This document shows positions 53,826-62,092 of a stretch of 64,000 nt of DNA, one piece after another. The stretch's first letter is position 1. The number at the start of each line of letters is the position of its first letter. The stretch is from Streptomyces sp. VRA16 Mangrove soil (GTDB lineage: Bacteria > Actinomycetota > Actinomycetes > Streptomycetales > Streptomycetaceae). A program made the position numbers and the translations under genes. Below the pieces are notes generated by a model that searched no databases, was not told the DNA's origin, and saw only the letters and a program-made list of their open reading frames with translations. The stretch covers positions 32,759 to 96,758 of the forward strand of contig NZ_JAFVLN010000026.1 of NCBI RefSeq assembly GCF_017377775.1. The letters run 5' to 3'.

Positions 53826-54967
53826 GGCAACTCCACCTCGATCACGGTCGGCCCGCCGGCCGGGCTCGACACCTCCACGGTCCCGTCCAGCGCGGCGACG
53901 CGCCGCCGCATGCCGAGCAGCCCGCTGCCTCCGGACGCGTCGGCGCCGCCGCGCCCCTCGTCGCGCACGACGACCTTCAACCCCCGCGCAAGGCGGGCGA
54001 GTTCGACGTCGGCCCGCCCGGCTCCGCTGTGCTTGGCGACGTTCGTCAGGGCTTCGGCGACCACGAAGTACGCGGCCGCCTCGACCGCGGCCGGGGCCCG
54101 TTCCCCGCGCTCCACACCCGCGTCGGCCACGGCCACGTCGAGCCCGCTGCCCGCGGCCAACGCCCGTACGGCGCCCACGAGTCCACGGTCGGTGAGGATC
54201 GGCGGGTGGATGCCGCGCACGACGTGGCGCAGTTCGGCGAGGGCCTCCTCGGCCTGGTCCTGGGCGTCGCCCATCAGCCGGTGCGCGGCGTCCGGGTCCT
54301 TCGCGTACGCGCGCCTGGCGAGCCCGATCCGCATGGACAGCGCCACGAGCCGGGCCTGCGCGCCGTCGTGCAGATCCCGCTCGATGCGCCGCAGCTCTGC
54401 TCCGTGCGCGGCGACGGCCCCGGCCCGGCTCTCGGTCAACTCCTCCACGCGGTCCGCGAGTTCGGCACTGGGCGCGGGCGCTAGCAGAACACCCGACCAG
54501 CGGGCGTCGAGGTCCGCGAGCCGCGCGACGAGCGGCAGCAGCACGGGCGGGCGCCGCAGCAGCCCGGCCCACACCCCGTCGACCACGAGCCCGACGCCCC
54601 ACACGAGCAGCGCCGCGTACAGCAGCAGCCACCCGTACACGAAGTGCGCGCCGAGCCACCGCAGATCGCGCCAGGTCCCGGGGTCGCCGAGCGCGAGCCG
54701 CACCCGCTCCCGCAACCCGCCCACCAGCGGTACGTACGCCTGCGGGATCCGCCGCCCCGTCCAGGCCGCCACCCGCTCCCGCTTGAACCCGGCGACACGC
54801 CGCAGCAGCAGCACGGTCTCCGGCAGCACCCCCGCCCCCACCACGAGCAGCGTCAGCACGGCGGTGAACAGGATCAGCGCGATGAACAGGTACGAGACGA
54901 TCGCGACCGCCGCCGCCACCCCCAACTGCCCTGTGGCGAGCCCCGCTCGCCGCACCGTCTCCCGCAT
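53813..54967 (-). CDS. NarL-type sensor histidine kinase (HisKA_3)
   Basis: A 384-residue membrane kinase. Two hydrophobic regions (about 14-55 and 105-150) make up a small sensor with no large extracytoplasmic domain. The dimerisation domain carries the phosphoacceptor His200 in RRIERDLHDGAQARL. The HATPase domain shows the N box (VAEALTNVAKHSG) and G boxes (VVVRDEGRGGAD, GSGLLGMRRRV). This architecture is common for cell-envelope stress sensors in Streptomyces. It is coupled to the response regulator and divergent from a 62-residue membrane protein. Confidence 0.92.
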   Translation of the reverse strand: MRETVRRAGLATGQLGVAAAVAIVSYLFIALILFTAVLTLLVVGAGVLPETVLLLRRVAGFKRERVAAWTGRRIPQAYVPLVGGLRERVRLALGDPGTWRDLRWLGAHFVYGWLLLYAALLVWGVGLVVDGVWAGLLRRPPVLLPLVARLADLDARWSGVLLAPAPSAELADRVEELTESRAGAVAAHGAELRRIERDLHDGAQARLVALSMRIGLARRAYAKDPDAAHRLMGDAQDQAEEALAELRHVVRGIHPPILTDRGLVGAVRALAAGSGLDVAVADAGVERGERAPAAVEAAAYFVVAEALTNVAKHSGAGRADVELARLARGLKVVVRDEGRGGADASGGSGLLGMRRRVAALDGTVEVSSPAGGPTVIEVELPCVW

Positions 54968-55109
54968 GCGATCAAGGCTAGGCGAGGGCGGCCCGCGAGG
55001 GAGGTGTAGCGGGCTACACCATGTGCCGGGGAGCGCGCACCATCGCCGCGGCGCATCCCGCCCGGCCACGATGGAGCACACCGAGAAACCCACGGGGAAG
55101 GAACCCGCC

Positions 55110-55298
55110 ATGACCGCCCTGAAGCCCCTGCTCTGGCTCGTACTGAGCGCCGCGATCATCGTCAACGTCTCCACCAGCTTCGCCTTCGACGGCGTCCAGC
55201 AGGTGCTGATCAGCGTGGGCACGGGCGTCGCGGCGATCGGCTCCGCCGCCCTGCTGATCGCGGCCCACCGCAGCACAAGGCGCCGGGCCCGCGTCTGA
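55110..55298 (+). CDS. Small two-helix membrane protein
   Basis: A 62-residue protein from ATG 55110 with GGAAGGA upstream. It contains two hydrophobic segments (PLLWLVLSAAIIVNVSTSF and VLISVGTGVAAIGSAALLIA) and a basic tail HRSTRRRARV. It is divergent from the histidine kinase with about 140 bp between starts, so it may be a target or accessory of the two-component system. No family is recognised. Confidence 0.7.
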   Translation: MTALKPLLWLVLSAAIIVNVSTSFAFDGVQQVLISVGTGVAAIGSAALLIAAHRSTRRRARV

Positions 55299-55313
55299 CG
55301 CCTGCCCCTCCCC

Positions 55314-55366
55314 GGCCCTGAGGCGGCCCTGAGGCGGCCCGGAGGCGGCCCTGAGGCGGCCCGGAG
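55314..55366. repeat. 11-bp tandem repeat
   Basis: About five units of GGCGGCCCTGA, with GGCGGCCCGGA variants, follow the small membrane protein gene. The region is non-coding. Confidence 0.65.
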
Positions 55367-55471
55367 ACCGGACCCGGGTGCTGGCACCAGTGCGCCCGCG
55401 CCGCGTCCGGGCGAGCCTGAACTCGCCCTGTTCCGGCCCCACTTGCCCCCCTCGCCCCGGCCCCGACCCGC

Positions 55472-55705
55472 GCCGCCTCTACAAGGCCTCCGGAAGCTCT
55501 ACAAGGCCTCCGGCGACGAACAGGCGCCGAACAGGCCGTCACCGCCGACACCGACCGCTGCGCCGCGGCCCTGCGCGTCCACGGCGTCCCCGCCCCGGTG
55601 AACGACACCGGCCCGGTCGGCTACGAGGGTTCACGCCATCCGGGCTCCCACGTGGCGGCGACCGCGCGGGTCGTACGGTGGTTCGCCTCACCGCGGACCG
55701 GCTGA
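55472..55705 (+). pseudogene. Possible coding remnant disrupted by short duplications
   Basis: One frame reads PRRLYKASG and another continues EQAVTADTDRCAAALRVHGV to a stop at 55703-55705, with normal-looking composition. Between them a 20-bp block (CTCTACAAGGCCTCCGGAAG) is repeated almost in tandem, and an 11-bp block near 55516-55537 is also doubled. Removing the duplications would join the frames. The family is not recognised, and chance coding-like GC-rich DNA remains possible. Nothing else is seen in 55367-55779. Confidence 0.3.
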
Positions 55706-55779
55706 CGGACTCCCCCGCCCGCCGACCGCCTGGCTGACGGGCCGTCCGGTGAGCCCGCCGGGCCCTTAGGCTGCCCCGC

Positions 55780-56757
55780 ATGTCCACGCCCGAGTCCGCG
55801 CCCCCGTCGGCGCCCCCGTCCCGCCTGCACCGCGCCGTAGGTGCCGTCATCGGCTCGGCCGTCGGCGACGCCCTCGGGGCCCCGTTCGAGTTCGGACCCG
55901 AAGGGGCGTTCTCCGCCCGGTTCCCCCGGGGCCGGGCGGCCGACGAGATGTGCGGGGGCGGCGGCTGGGACCCCGGTGAGGCCACCGACGACACGCAGAT
56001 GGCCGTGATGGTCGGCGAATCGCTGCTGGAGTGCGGCGGGCTCGATCCCGCCGAGCTCTTCGAGCGGTTCCAGTGGTGGGCGGGGGGCGGGCCGAAGGAC
56101 ATCGGGCTGCAGACCGAGGACGTGCTCAGCAACGGCCTGCCCTGGGACCAGGCCGCCGCGATCCACTTCCAGACCACCGGACGGGCCGCGGGCAACGGTT
56201 CGCTGATGCGGGCCGCCACCTCCGCCGTGTACTTCGCGGCGCACGGCACCGAGGCCACCATGGACGCCGCACGGCGCATCGCCGCCCTCACCCACGGCGA
56301 CCGCGCGGCCTGGGAGGGCACCGCCGTGCAGCACGAGCTGATCCGGCGGGCGCTGGACGGCGCCGACCCGGTGGCCGCGGTGCCGGACGTGCTCGGGCTC
56401 GTCCACCCCGACCACCGCGAGCGGTACGCCACCGTGCTCGCCCCCGACTGGCACCCGGACCTGGCCACCGAGTTCAACGGCGCCGTGTGGCCCTGCCTGG
56501 GCTCGGCCGTGTGGGCGGTGCGGACCACGTCGTCGTACGAGGACGCCGTGCGCGCCGCCGTCGACGTCGGCGGGGACACCGACACCGTCGCCGCCGTCGC
56601 GGGCGCCCTCGCCGGCGCGGTGTACGGGGCGGGAGCGATCCCCGCCCGGTGGACCGGTCCCCTGCACGTGCCGCTGCCCGGGTTCGACGACCGGGTGCTG
56701 CGGCTGCCCGAGCTGACGGCGCTGGCCGAGCGGCTCTGCGGCGACGACCGGACCTAG
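55780..56757 (+). CDS. ADP-ribosylglycohydrolase (DraG/ARH family)
   Basis: A 325-residue dinuclear-metal hydrolase that removes ADP-ribose from proteins or small molecules. The metal ligands are recognisable: GDALGAPFE and ATDDTQMA (Asp70-Asp71-Thr72) near the N-terminus, GNGSLMRAA in the middle and VDVGGDTDTVAAVAGALAGA near the end. Length is normal. The TAG stop is the inner part of the CTAG that borders the MITE, so the element inserted exactly at the gene end. Target unknown. Confidence 0.92.
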   Translation: MSTPESAPPSAPPSRLHRAVGAVIGSAVGDALGAPFEFGPEGAFSARFPRGRAADEMCGGGGWDPGEATDDTQMAVMVGESLLECGGLDPAELFERFQWWAGGGPKDIGLQTEDVLSNGLPWDQAAAIHFQTTGRAAGNGSLMRAATSAVYFAAHGTEATMDAARRIAALTHGDRAAWEGTAVQHELIRRALDGADPVAAVPDVLGLVHPDHRERYATVLAPDWHPDLATEFNGAVWPCLGSAVWAVRTTSSYEDAVRAAVDVGGDTDTVAAVAGALAGAVYGAGAIPARWTGPLHVPLPGFDDRVLRLPELTALAERLCGDDRT

Positions 56758-56987
56758 GGCGTGTGTCGAAAGTCCCGCCTGCCCCGCGACGCCTGGCACG
56801 CGCCCCCACCCTCGAACCAGGCTTCGCCAGGCTCGGGCGGGAGGGACCCCCTTCGCCGCACCGGGCGTAAGGCCAAGTACATCCGGGCCATCGGCGCAGC
56901 CTTGCGCCCGGCACGCCGAGAGCACGCACCAGACGCCGCGGGGCCCGCCCTTCGAGCGGACGACGGGACTTTCGACACACGCCCTAG
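56754..56987. mobile_element. MITE with perfect 24-bp ends including CTAG
   Basis: The ends 56754-56777 and 56964-56987 are perfect inverted repeats starting CTAGGGCGTGTGTCG. The element is 234 bp with no transposase. The outermost CTAG is best read as a duplicated 4-bp target site, as in IS5-type elements that prefer YTAR. The remaining 20 bp are the true terminal repeats. It separates the convergent DraG and TetR genes and supplies the sequence after both stops. Confidence 0.88.
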
Positions 56988-57607
56988 AGCGCCTTGAGCG
57001 CCGCGGCCGTCGCCGTCGCCAGCCGCTTGAGGTGCCCCTTGGGCAGCTCCGGCGTGCGCACGACCACCGAGCGCCAGTACAGCGGCCCCGAGATCAGGTC
57101 GAGCGCCAGCTCCTCGTCGAGGCCCTCGCGCAGCTCGCCCCGGTCCACGGCGGCGCGCACGATGCCGCTCGCCACCCCGTGCTGCCCCTCGCGCAGCGCC
57201 TTCTGCATGGCCTCGGCGATCTCCGGGTTACGGGCCGCCTCGGCCTGCAGGTCGGGGATGATCTGCCCGGCCACGGGGTGGCGCAGGGCGCGGGCCGTGA
57301 CCCGGTAGAGCAGCAGCAGGTCCTCCTGGAGGGAGCCGGTGTCGGGGGCGGGCAGCCCCTGTACCGCTATCGCCGAGACCAGGTCGAGGACGAGGTGCAG
57401 CTTGGAGCGCCAGCGGCGGTAGACGGCCGTCTTGCCCACCCCGGCCCGGCGCGCGATGCCCTCGATGGACATACGGGCGTAGCCGACGGAGGCGAGTTCC
57501 TCGAAGACGGCGGCGCGGATGGCGTCCGTCACGTCCTCGCGCAGGACGGCGGCCCCCGCGGGGGCCCTGCGACGCGTCGGCTTGGCGGAGTCGGCGTTGG
57601 TCGTCAT
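56984..57607 (-). CDS. TetR-family transcriptional regulator
   Basis: A 207-residue regulator. The N-terminal HTH (DAIRAAVFEELASVGYARMS, then GVGKTAVYRRW) is clear, and the C-terminal ligand domain is of the TetR_C type (ELALDLISGPLYWRSVVV). ATG 57607 lacks a ribosome binding site; a TATGCT hexamer seven nt upstream could give a leaderless message. It is divergent from the TagGH-type exporter genes, so it probably controls them. Its TAG stop lies at the CTAG border of the MITE. Confidence 0.9.
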   Translation of the reverse strand: MTTNADSAKPTRRRAPAGAAVLREDVTDAIRAAVFEELASVGYARMSIEGIARRAGVGKTAVYRRWRSKLHLVLDLVSAIAVQGLPAPDTGSLQEDLLLLYRVTARALRHPVAGQIIPDLQAEAARNPEIAEAMQKALREGQHGVASGIVRAAVDRGELREGLDEELALDLISGPLYWRSVVVRTPELPKGHLKRLATATAAALKAL

Positions 57608-57799
57608 ATGGCAAAGCATAGAGGCGTAACGACGAAACGGTTGCGTTCCGACGTCGATCCGCCCTATCGTCTTCGCCATCACGTGACGACGATACGGACC
57701 CGTCCCGACGTAAACGCACCCCGAACGCAGTACCGACGGGACGCGAGCGGGGCGTGAACGCCTCGCCACCACCCCCCTTGACCGAAGGAAGCAGCGGAC
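57608..57799. promoter_or_regulatory. Divergent promoter region, TetR gene and polymer exporter
   Basis: This 192-bp gap must hold both promoters and the TetR operator. Candidate half-sites include AACG-GTTG-CGTT near 57638 and repeated ACGACGA(A/T)ACGG blocks near 57630 and 57684. No single clear palindrome stands out. Confidence 0.4.
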
Positions 57800-58735
57800 G
57801 TGAGTCAGGTCCTGGACACGCCTCCCCCGTCGACACCCCCGGCCACCGCCACCGCCACCACCACCGGCGAGGACGCCGCGATCCTCGCCGCCCGGTACGG
57901 CCTCAGCGTCAGCGGCGCCCGCCCCGCCCTGGGCGACTACGTGCGCCAGCTGTGGGCGCGGCGCCACTTCATCACCGCGTTCTCCACCGCCAAGCTGACC
58001 GCGCAGTACAGCAAGTCGACCCTGGGCCAGCTCTGGCAGGTGCTGACGCCGCTCCTCAACGCCGTCGTCTACTACTTGATCTTCGGCGTCATCCTCGGCA
58101 CCTCGAAGGGCGTCCCCGACTTCATCCCGTTCCTGGTGACCGGGGTGTTCGTCTGGACGTTCACGCAGAGCTCGGTGATGTCCGGGGTGAAGGCGATCTC
58201 CGGAAGCATGGGCCTGGTGCGCGCCCTGCACTTCCCGCGCGCCTCGCTGCCGCTCTCGTACTGCCTCCAGCAGCTGCAGCAGCTGCTGTTCTCGATGATC
58301 GCGCTGATCGCGATCCTGCTGGCGTTCGGCGTCCCGCCGTCGCCGTCCTGGATCCTGGTGCTGCCCGCCCTGGCGCTCCAGTCGGTCTTCAACGCGGGCC
58401 TGGCGCTCGCCATGGCACGGCTCGGCGCCCGCACCCCCGACCTCAACCAGCTGATGCCGTTCATCCTGCGCGTGTGGATGTACCTGTCCGGCGTGATGTT
58501 CAGCCTCGGCGACAAGCTCGCGAAGACGGACCTGCCGCCGGTCGTCCAGCACGCCGTGCAGTGCAACCCGGCCGCCGTCTACATCGACCTGATGCGCTTC
58601 GCCCTGATCGACAGCTTCACCCGCGACCAGCTCCCGCCGCACGTGTGGGCCTGGGCCGTGGGCTGGGCGCTGCTCGCCGGCGTCGGCGGGTTCATCTACT
58701 TCTGGAAGGCAGAGGAGACGTACGGCCGTGACTGA
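57800..58735 (+). CDS. ABC-2 polymer exporter permease (TagG-like)
   Basis: A 311-residue permease from GTG 57800. The cytoplasmic N-terminus leads into LTAQYSKSTLGQLWQVLTPLLN, the amphipathic interface motif of TagG/Wzm/RfbA proteins. Six helices and the VQCNPAAVYIDLMRFALID segment before the last helix follow. It overlaps the ATPase gene by eight nt. Together they should flip or export lipid-linked wall teichoic acid or a similar polymer made by the TagF-like enzymes in this window. Confidence 0.92.
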   Translation: MSQVLDTPPPSTPPATATATTTGEDAAILAARYGLSVSGARPALGDYVRQLWARRHFITAFSTAKLTAQYSKSTLGQLWQVLTPLLNAVVYYLIFGVILGTSKGVPDFIPFLVTGVFVWTFTQSSVMSGVKAISGSMGLVRALHFPRASLPLSYCLQQLQQLLFSMIALIAILLAFGVPPSPSWILVLPALALQSVFNAGLALAMARLGARTPDLNQLMPFILRVWMYLSGVMFSLGDKLAKTDLPPVVQHAVQCNPAAVYIDLMRFALIDSFTRDQLPPHVWAWAVGWALLAGVGGFIYFWKAEETYGRD

Positions 58736-59582
58736 GACCGCAGCGACCACCCTCCCCCGGCAGGAACCCCGGGACGAGCGCATCCCCACCGTCATCGCCG
58801 ACGGCGTCGACATCGTCTACCGCGTGAACGGCACCGGCGCGGGCCGCGGCAGCGCGACCGCCGCCCTCAACCGCATCCTCGGCGGCAAGAAGAAGGCCGA
58901 GAAGCGAGCGGGCGTCCGCAAGGTGCACGCCGTGCGGGGCGTGTCGTTCACCGCCTACCGCGGCGAGGCCATCGGCCTCATCGGCACCAACGGCTCGGGC
59001 AAGTCGACCCTGCTCAAGGCCGTCGCCGGACTGCTGCCCACGGAGAACGGGCGCATCTTCACCGACGGCCAGCCCTCGCTGCTCGGCGTGAACGCCGCCC
59101 TGATGAACGACCTCACCGGCGAGCGCAACGTCCGCCTCGGCGGCCTCGCCATGGGCATGAGCCGCGAACAGGTGGCCCAGCGCTACGACGAGATCGTCGA
59201 CTTCTCCGGCATCAACGAGAAGGGCGACTTCATCACCCTGCCCATGCGCACGTACTCCTCGGGCATGGGCGCCCGGCTGCGCTTCTCCATCGCCGTCGCC
59301 AAGGAGCACGACGTGCTGCTCATCGACGAGGCCCTGGCCACCGGCGACCGCTCCTTCCAGAAGCGCTCCGAGCAGCGCATCAAGGAGTTGCGCGAGCGCG
59401 CGGGCACCGTCTTCCTGGTGAGCCACAGCAACAAGTCGATCCGCGACACCTGCGACCGGGTGCTGTGGCTGGAGCGCGGCGAGCTGCGGATGGACGGGCC
59501 GACCGAGGACGTCCTCAAGGAGTACGAGACGTTCACCAACCCCGCCAAGACGACCAAAGCCGCCAAGGCGGCCAAGAAGTAG
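58728..59582 (+). CDS. ABC polymer exporter ATPase (TagH-like)
   Basis: A 284-residue ATPase from GTG 58728, inside the end of the permease gene. Walker A is GTNGSGKST (86-94). The signature is the teichoic acid/O-antigen variant RTYSSGMGARLRFSIA (from 174) in place of LSGGQ, and Walker B is DVLLIDEALATGD. A short Lys/Ala-rich tail ends the protein; there is no long carbohydrate-binding extension. This form supports export of an undecorated or internally modified polymer. Confidence 0.93.
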   Translation: MTETAATTLPRQEPRDERIPTVIADGVDIVYRVNGTGAGRGSATAALNRILGGKKKAEKRAGVRKVHAVRGVSFTAYRGEAIGLIGTNGSGKSTLLKAVAGLLPTENGRIFTDGQPSLLGVNAALMNDLTGERNVRLGGLAMGMSREQVAQRYDEIVDFSGINEKGDFITLPMRTYSSGMGARLRFSIAVAKEHDVLLIDEALATGDRSFQKRSEQRIKELRERAGTVFLVSHSNKSIRDTCDRVLWLERGELRMDGPTEDVLKEYETFTNPAKTTKAAKAAKK

Positions 59583-59729
59583 CCCCAAGAGGACCGGAGG
59601 GAACCCAAGCCCCCGAAACCCCCTCTTCCCCCATGAGGACCATTAAAAGCACAACTGCACTTACCCTTTTGTCCGTTTAATGCCACTATGGTGCGCTGAG
59701 CGGTGCGTAGAAGAGGACAAGGAGCAGGT
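59583..59729 (+). promoter_or_regulatory. AT-rich promoter patch before the TagF-like gene
   Basis: The stretch 59640-59695 is far richer in A+T than its surroundings (CATTAAAAGCACAACTGCAC, TTTTGTCCGTTTAATGCCAC), as expected for a promoter. TTTAAT and TATGGT are possible -10 boxes; I cannot choose between them. Confidence 0.45.
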
Positions 59730-59897
59730 GTGCAGGCCAAGGCCCGACAGCCCCGGCTGAGTCACCCATGGCCCCGTACGAGCGGGCACGCACGGACGTC
59801 CGTGCCGCGTTCCGTGTTCTCGACGACAGACGGGCCGCACGGCGCGTGGTGGACCGCATGCTGGAACCGGAGCGGGAGAAGGGCGGGGCGTGGATGA
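59730..59897 (+). CDS. 55-codon upstream ORF coupled to the TagF-like gene
   Basis: GTG 59730 has a textbook AAGGAG at five nt, the best ribosome binding site in this neighbourhood. The ORF ends in TGA at 59895-59897, overlapping ATG 59894 of the TagF-like gene as ATGA. The product begins VQAKARQPRLSHPW and includes GAWWTACWNRSG; no domain is recognised. It may be a leader peptide that governs translation of the polymerase. The competing possibility is that it is noise and the larger gene begins at ATG 59768. Confidence 0.4.
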   Translation: MQAKARQPRLSHPWPRTSGHARTSVPRSVFSTTDGPHGAWWTACWNRSGRRAGRG

Positions 59898-62092
59898 CGA
59901 CGGAACCGGTGCTCAGCGTCATCGTGTACGGCCGTGACGTGCAGGGCCTCCTCGGGGTGTGCCTGGACAGCGTCACGGCCCAACTGCCGCCGGAGGCCGA
60001 GCTGTTGACGGCCGCCGTCGGGGACGAGGCGCAGGACGTGGCGGTGCGCGGCGGCGGCACGGTCGTCCCGCTGCCGGACGGCACGGACGACGCCGGGGCG
60101 CGGGCGGCCGGGGCCGACCGGGCGCGCGGCCGCTGGCTGTGGTGGGTGTCGGGCAAGGACCGGCTGCCGGTGGGCGCGGTGCGGGCGATGCTCGACCGGC
60201 TCGCCGACGCTCCGGACACGGTGGACGTGGTGGTGGCGGACCACGCCCGTTCGACCTGGCGCGAGAGCGGCACGTCCGGCAGGGACACCGGCCGCCTCGC
60301 CCGGGTGGCCCGCCGTGACGTGACCCTGGACGACGCCCCCCACCTGCTGCGCGTCACCCCCGTCCTCACCAACCGCGCCCTGCGCGCCTCCTTCTGGCGC
60401 GCGCACCGGGCCGACCTCGCCGACCCCGACGAGATGTTCGCCGCCCGCGCCTCGCTCGCCCTCGCCGACCGGATCGCCTGCCTGGAGCAAGTGGTCGTGG
60501 ACGTCCGGGAGTTGCGCAGCGAGAGCCTGCCGCCGGTGACGGCCGGGCAGCGGTACCGGCTGGTGGAGTCGTACGAGCGGCTGCACCGGCTGCTCGACGA
60601 CCGGAGCAGGCCGCGCGCGGTGCTGTACGACCTGATGGCCACGGAGACCATGCGGGTCGTGGCGCGCGAGACGATGCCGGACGACGTGGCGCGGGAGTTC
60701 TTCCACCGGGCCTCGGCGGCGGCGGTGCGCTGGCAGCCGGCCGGGTACCGGCGACCGGCGGGCCTCGAAGGCATCCGCCGCAGGCTCCTGGAGGAGGACG
60801 CGTACGCGCGGTACCGCGCCTTCCAGGCCGCCAACCACCGGCGCCGCGAGCTGCGCACCACGGTCCGCGCCGGCAAGAAGCAGGTCGGCCTGAAGATCCG
60901 CGACCACTACTACCGCAGGGCGCTGCGCGACCCCGTGGACCCGGACCTGGCGGTCTTCTCGGCCTACTGGGACCGCGGCGTGGCCTGCAACCCGGCCGCG
61001 ATCGCCGCGAAGCTCAGCGAACTCGCCCCGCACATCCGCCCGGTGTGGGTGGTCTCGAAGGCGACCGAGCCGCTGCTGCCGCCCGGCACCGCCCACGTGG
61101 TCCCCGGCACCCGCGGCTACTGGGAGGTGATGGCCCGCGCCAAGTACCTCACCAACAACGTCAACTTCCCCAACGCGGTGGTCAAGCGCCCCGACGCGAT
61201 CCACCTCCAGACCCACCACGGCACCCCGCTGAAGAAGATGGGCCTGGACCAGCTCGACTACCCGACGGCCTCCAAGGGCCTCGACTTCGACGCGCTGCTC
61301 GCCCGCATCGACAAATGGGACTACAGCGTCAGCGCGAACAGCCACTCCACGCAGATGTGGGAGCACGCGTACCCGTCGCGGTACGTCTCGCTCGACCACG
61401 GCTATCCGCGCAACGACGTGTACTACAGCGCGACGGCCGCCGACATCCGCGCGATCCGCGACCGGCTCGGCATCGCCCCCGGCCGCCGGGCCGTCCTCTA
61501 CGCCCCGACCCACCGCGACTACGAGGCGAGCTGGACCCCGCGCCTGGACCTTGCGGACCTGGCCGACCGGCTCGGCGACGACACCGTGCTCCTGGTGCGC
61601 GGCCACTACTTCTACGGCGGTGCCGCGTCCCCGCTGGCGGGCCTGCGCCGCACCGGCCGGGTCATCGACGTCTCGACGTTCGACCCGGTGGAGGATCTCG
61701 CGCTGGCCTCGGACGCGCTCATCACGGACTACTCGTCCATCATGTTCGACTACGCGAACCTGGACCGCCCGATCATCTCCTACGCCGACGACTGGGAGAC
61801 GTACGCGAAGACCCGCGGCACCTACTTCGACCTGATGGCCGAACCGCCGGGCCAAGTGGCGCGCAACCAGGAGGAGTTGACGGAGATCCTCGCCACGGAC
61901 GCCTGGTGCGACCAGGCGTCGGCGAAGGCGCGGGCGCACTTCAGGCGCCGGTTCTGCGAGTTCGACGACGGGCGGGCCGCCGAGCGCGTCGTGCGTCGTG
62001 TCTTCCTCGGCGAGCCGGAGGAGAGCCTGCCGCCCGTCGTCCCGGTCGAGTCCCGCACGCCCGCGCCCACGCCCGAGGAGGCGACCAGCTGA
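59894..62092 (+). CDS. TagF-type polyol-phosphate polymerase with degenerate GT2 domain
   Basis: ATG 59894 is favoured (GGGCGGGG upstream, ATGA coupling to the leader ORF), giving 732 residues; ATG 59768 would add 42. The N-terminal GT2-like domain (EPVLSVIVYGRDVQGLL) has lost the DxD motif: WWVSGKDRLPVGAV takes its place. The TagF domain is complete: FSAYWDRGVACNPAAI, THHGTPLKKMGLDQ, YAPTHRDYEA, RGHYFYGGA and TDYSSIMFDYANLDRPI. It follows the exporter genes and is coupled to a GT2 gene. Likely role: polymerisation of glycerol- or ribitol-phosphate wall teichoic acid. Confidence 0.87.
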   Translation: MTTEPVLSVIVYGRDVQGLLGVCLDSVTAQLPPEAELLTAAVGDEAQDVAVRGGGTVVPLPDGTDDAGARAAGADRARGRWLWWVSGKDRLPVGAVRAMLDRLADAPDTVDVVVADHARSTWRESGTSGRDTGRLARVARRDVTLDDAPHLLRVTPVLTNRALRASFWRAHRADLADPDEMFAARASLALADRIACLEQVVVDVRELRSESLPPVTAGQRYRLVESYERLHRLLDDRSRPRAVLYDLMATETMRVVARETMPDDVAREFFHRASAAAVRWQPAGYRRPAGLEGIRRRLLEEDAYARYRAFQAANHRRRELRTTVRAGKKQVGLKIRDHYYRRALRDPVDPDLAVFSAYWDRGVACNPAAIAAKLSELAPHIRPVWVVSKATEPLLPPGTAHVVPGTRGYWEVMARAKYLTNNVNFPNAVVKRPDAIHLQTHHGTPLKKMGLDQLDYPTASKGLDFDALLARIDKWDYSVSANSHSTQMWEHAYPSRYVSLDHGYPRNDVYYSATAADIRAIRDRLGIAPGRRAVLYAPTHRDYEASWTPRLDLADLADRLGDDTVLLVRGHYFYGGAASPLAGLRRTGRVIDVSTFDPVEDLALASDALITDYSSIMFDYANLDRPIISYADDWETYAKTRGTYFDLMAEPPGQVARNQEELTEILATDAWCDQASAKARAHFRRRFCEFDDGRAAERVVRRVFLGEPEESLPPVVPVESRTPAPTPEEATS

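Noticed and set aside
55378..55737. 119-codon frame after the small membrane protein gene
   Set aside because: It crosses the duplicated blocks and is Arg/Pro-rich; the credible coding signal switches frame within it.
56754..56987. Inverted repeat considered as a terminator for the convergent genes
   Set aside because: Arms are 186 bp apart and begin with a CTAG shared by both stop codons; a MITE explains the structure better, though it may also affect termination.
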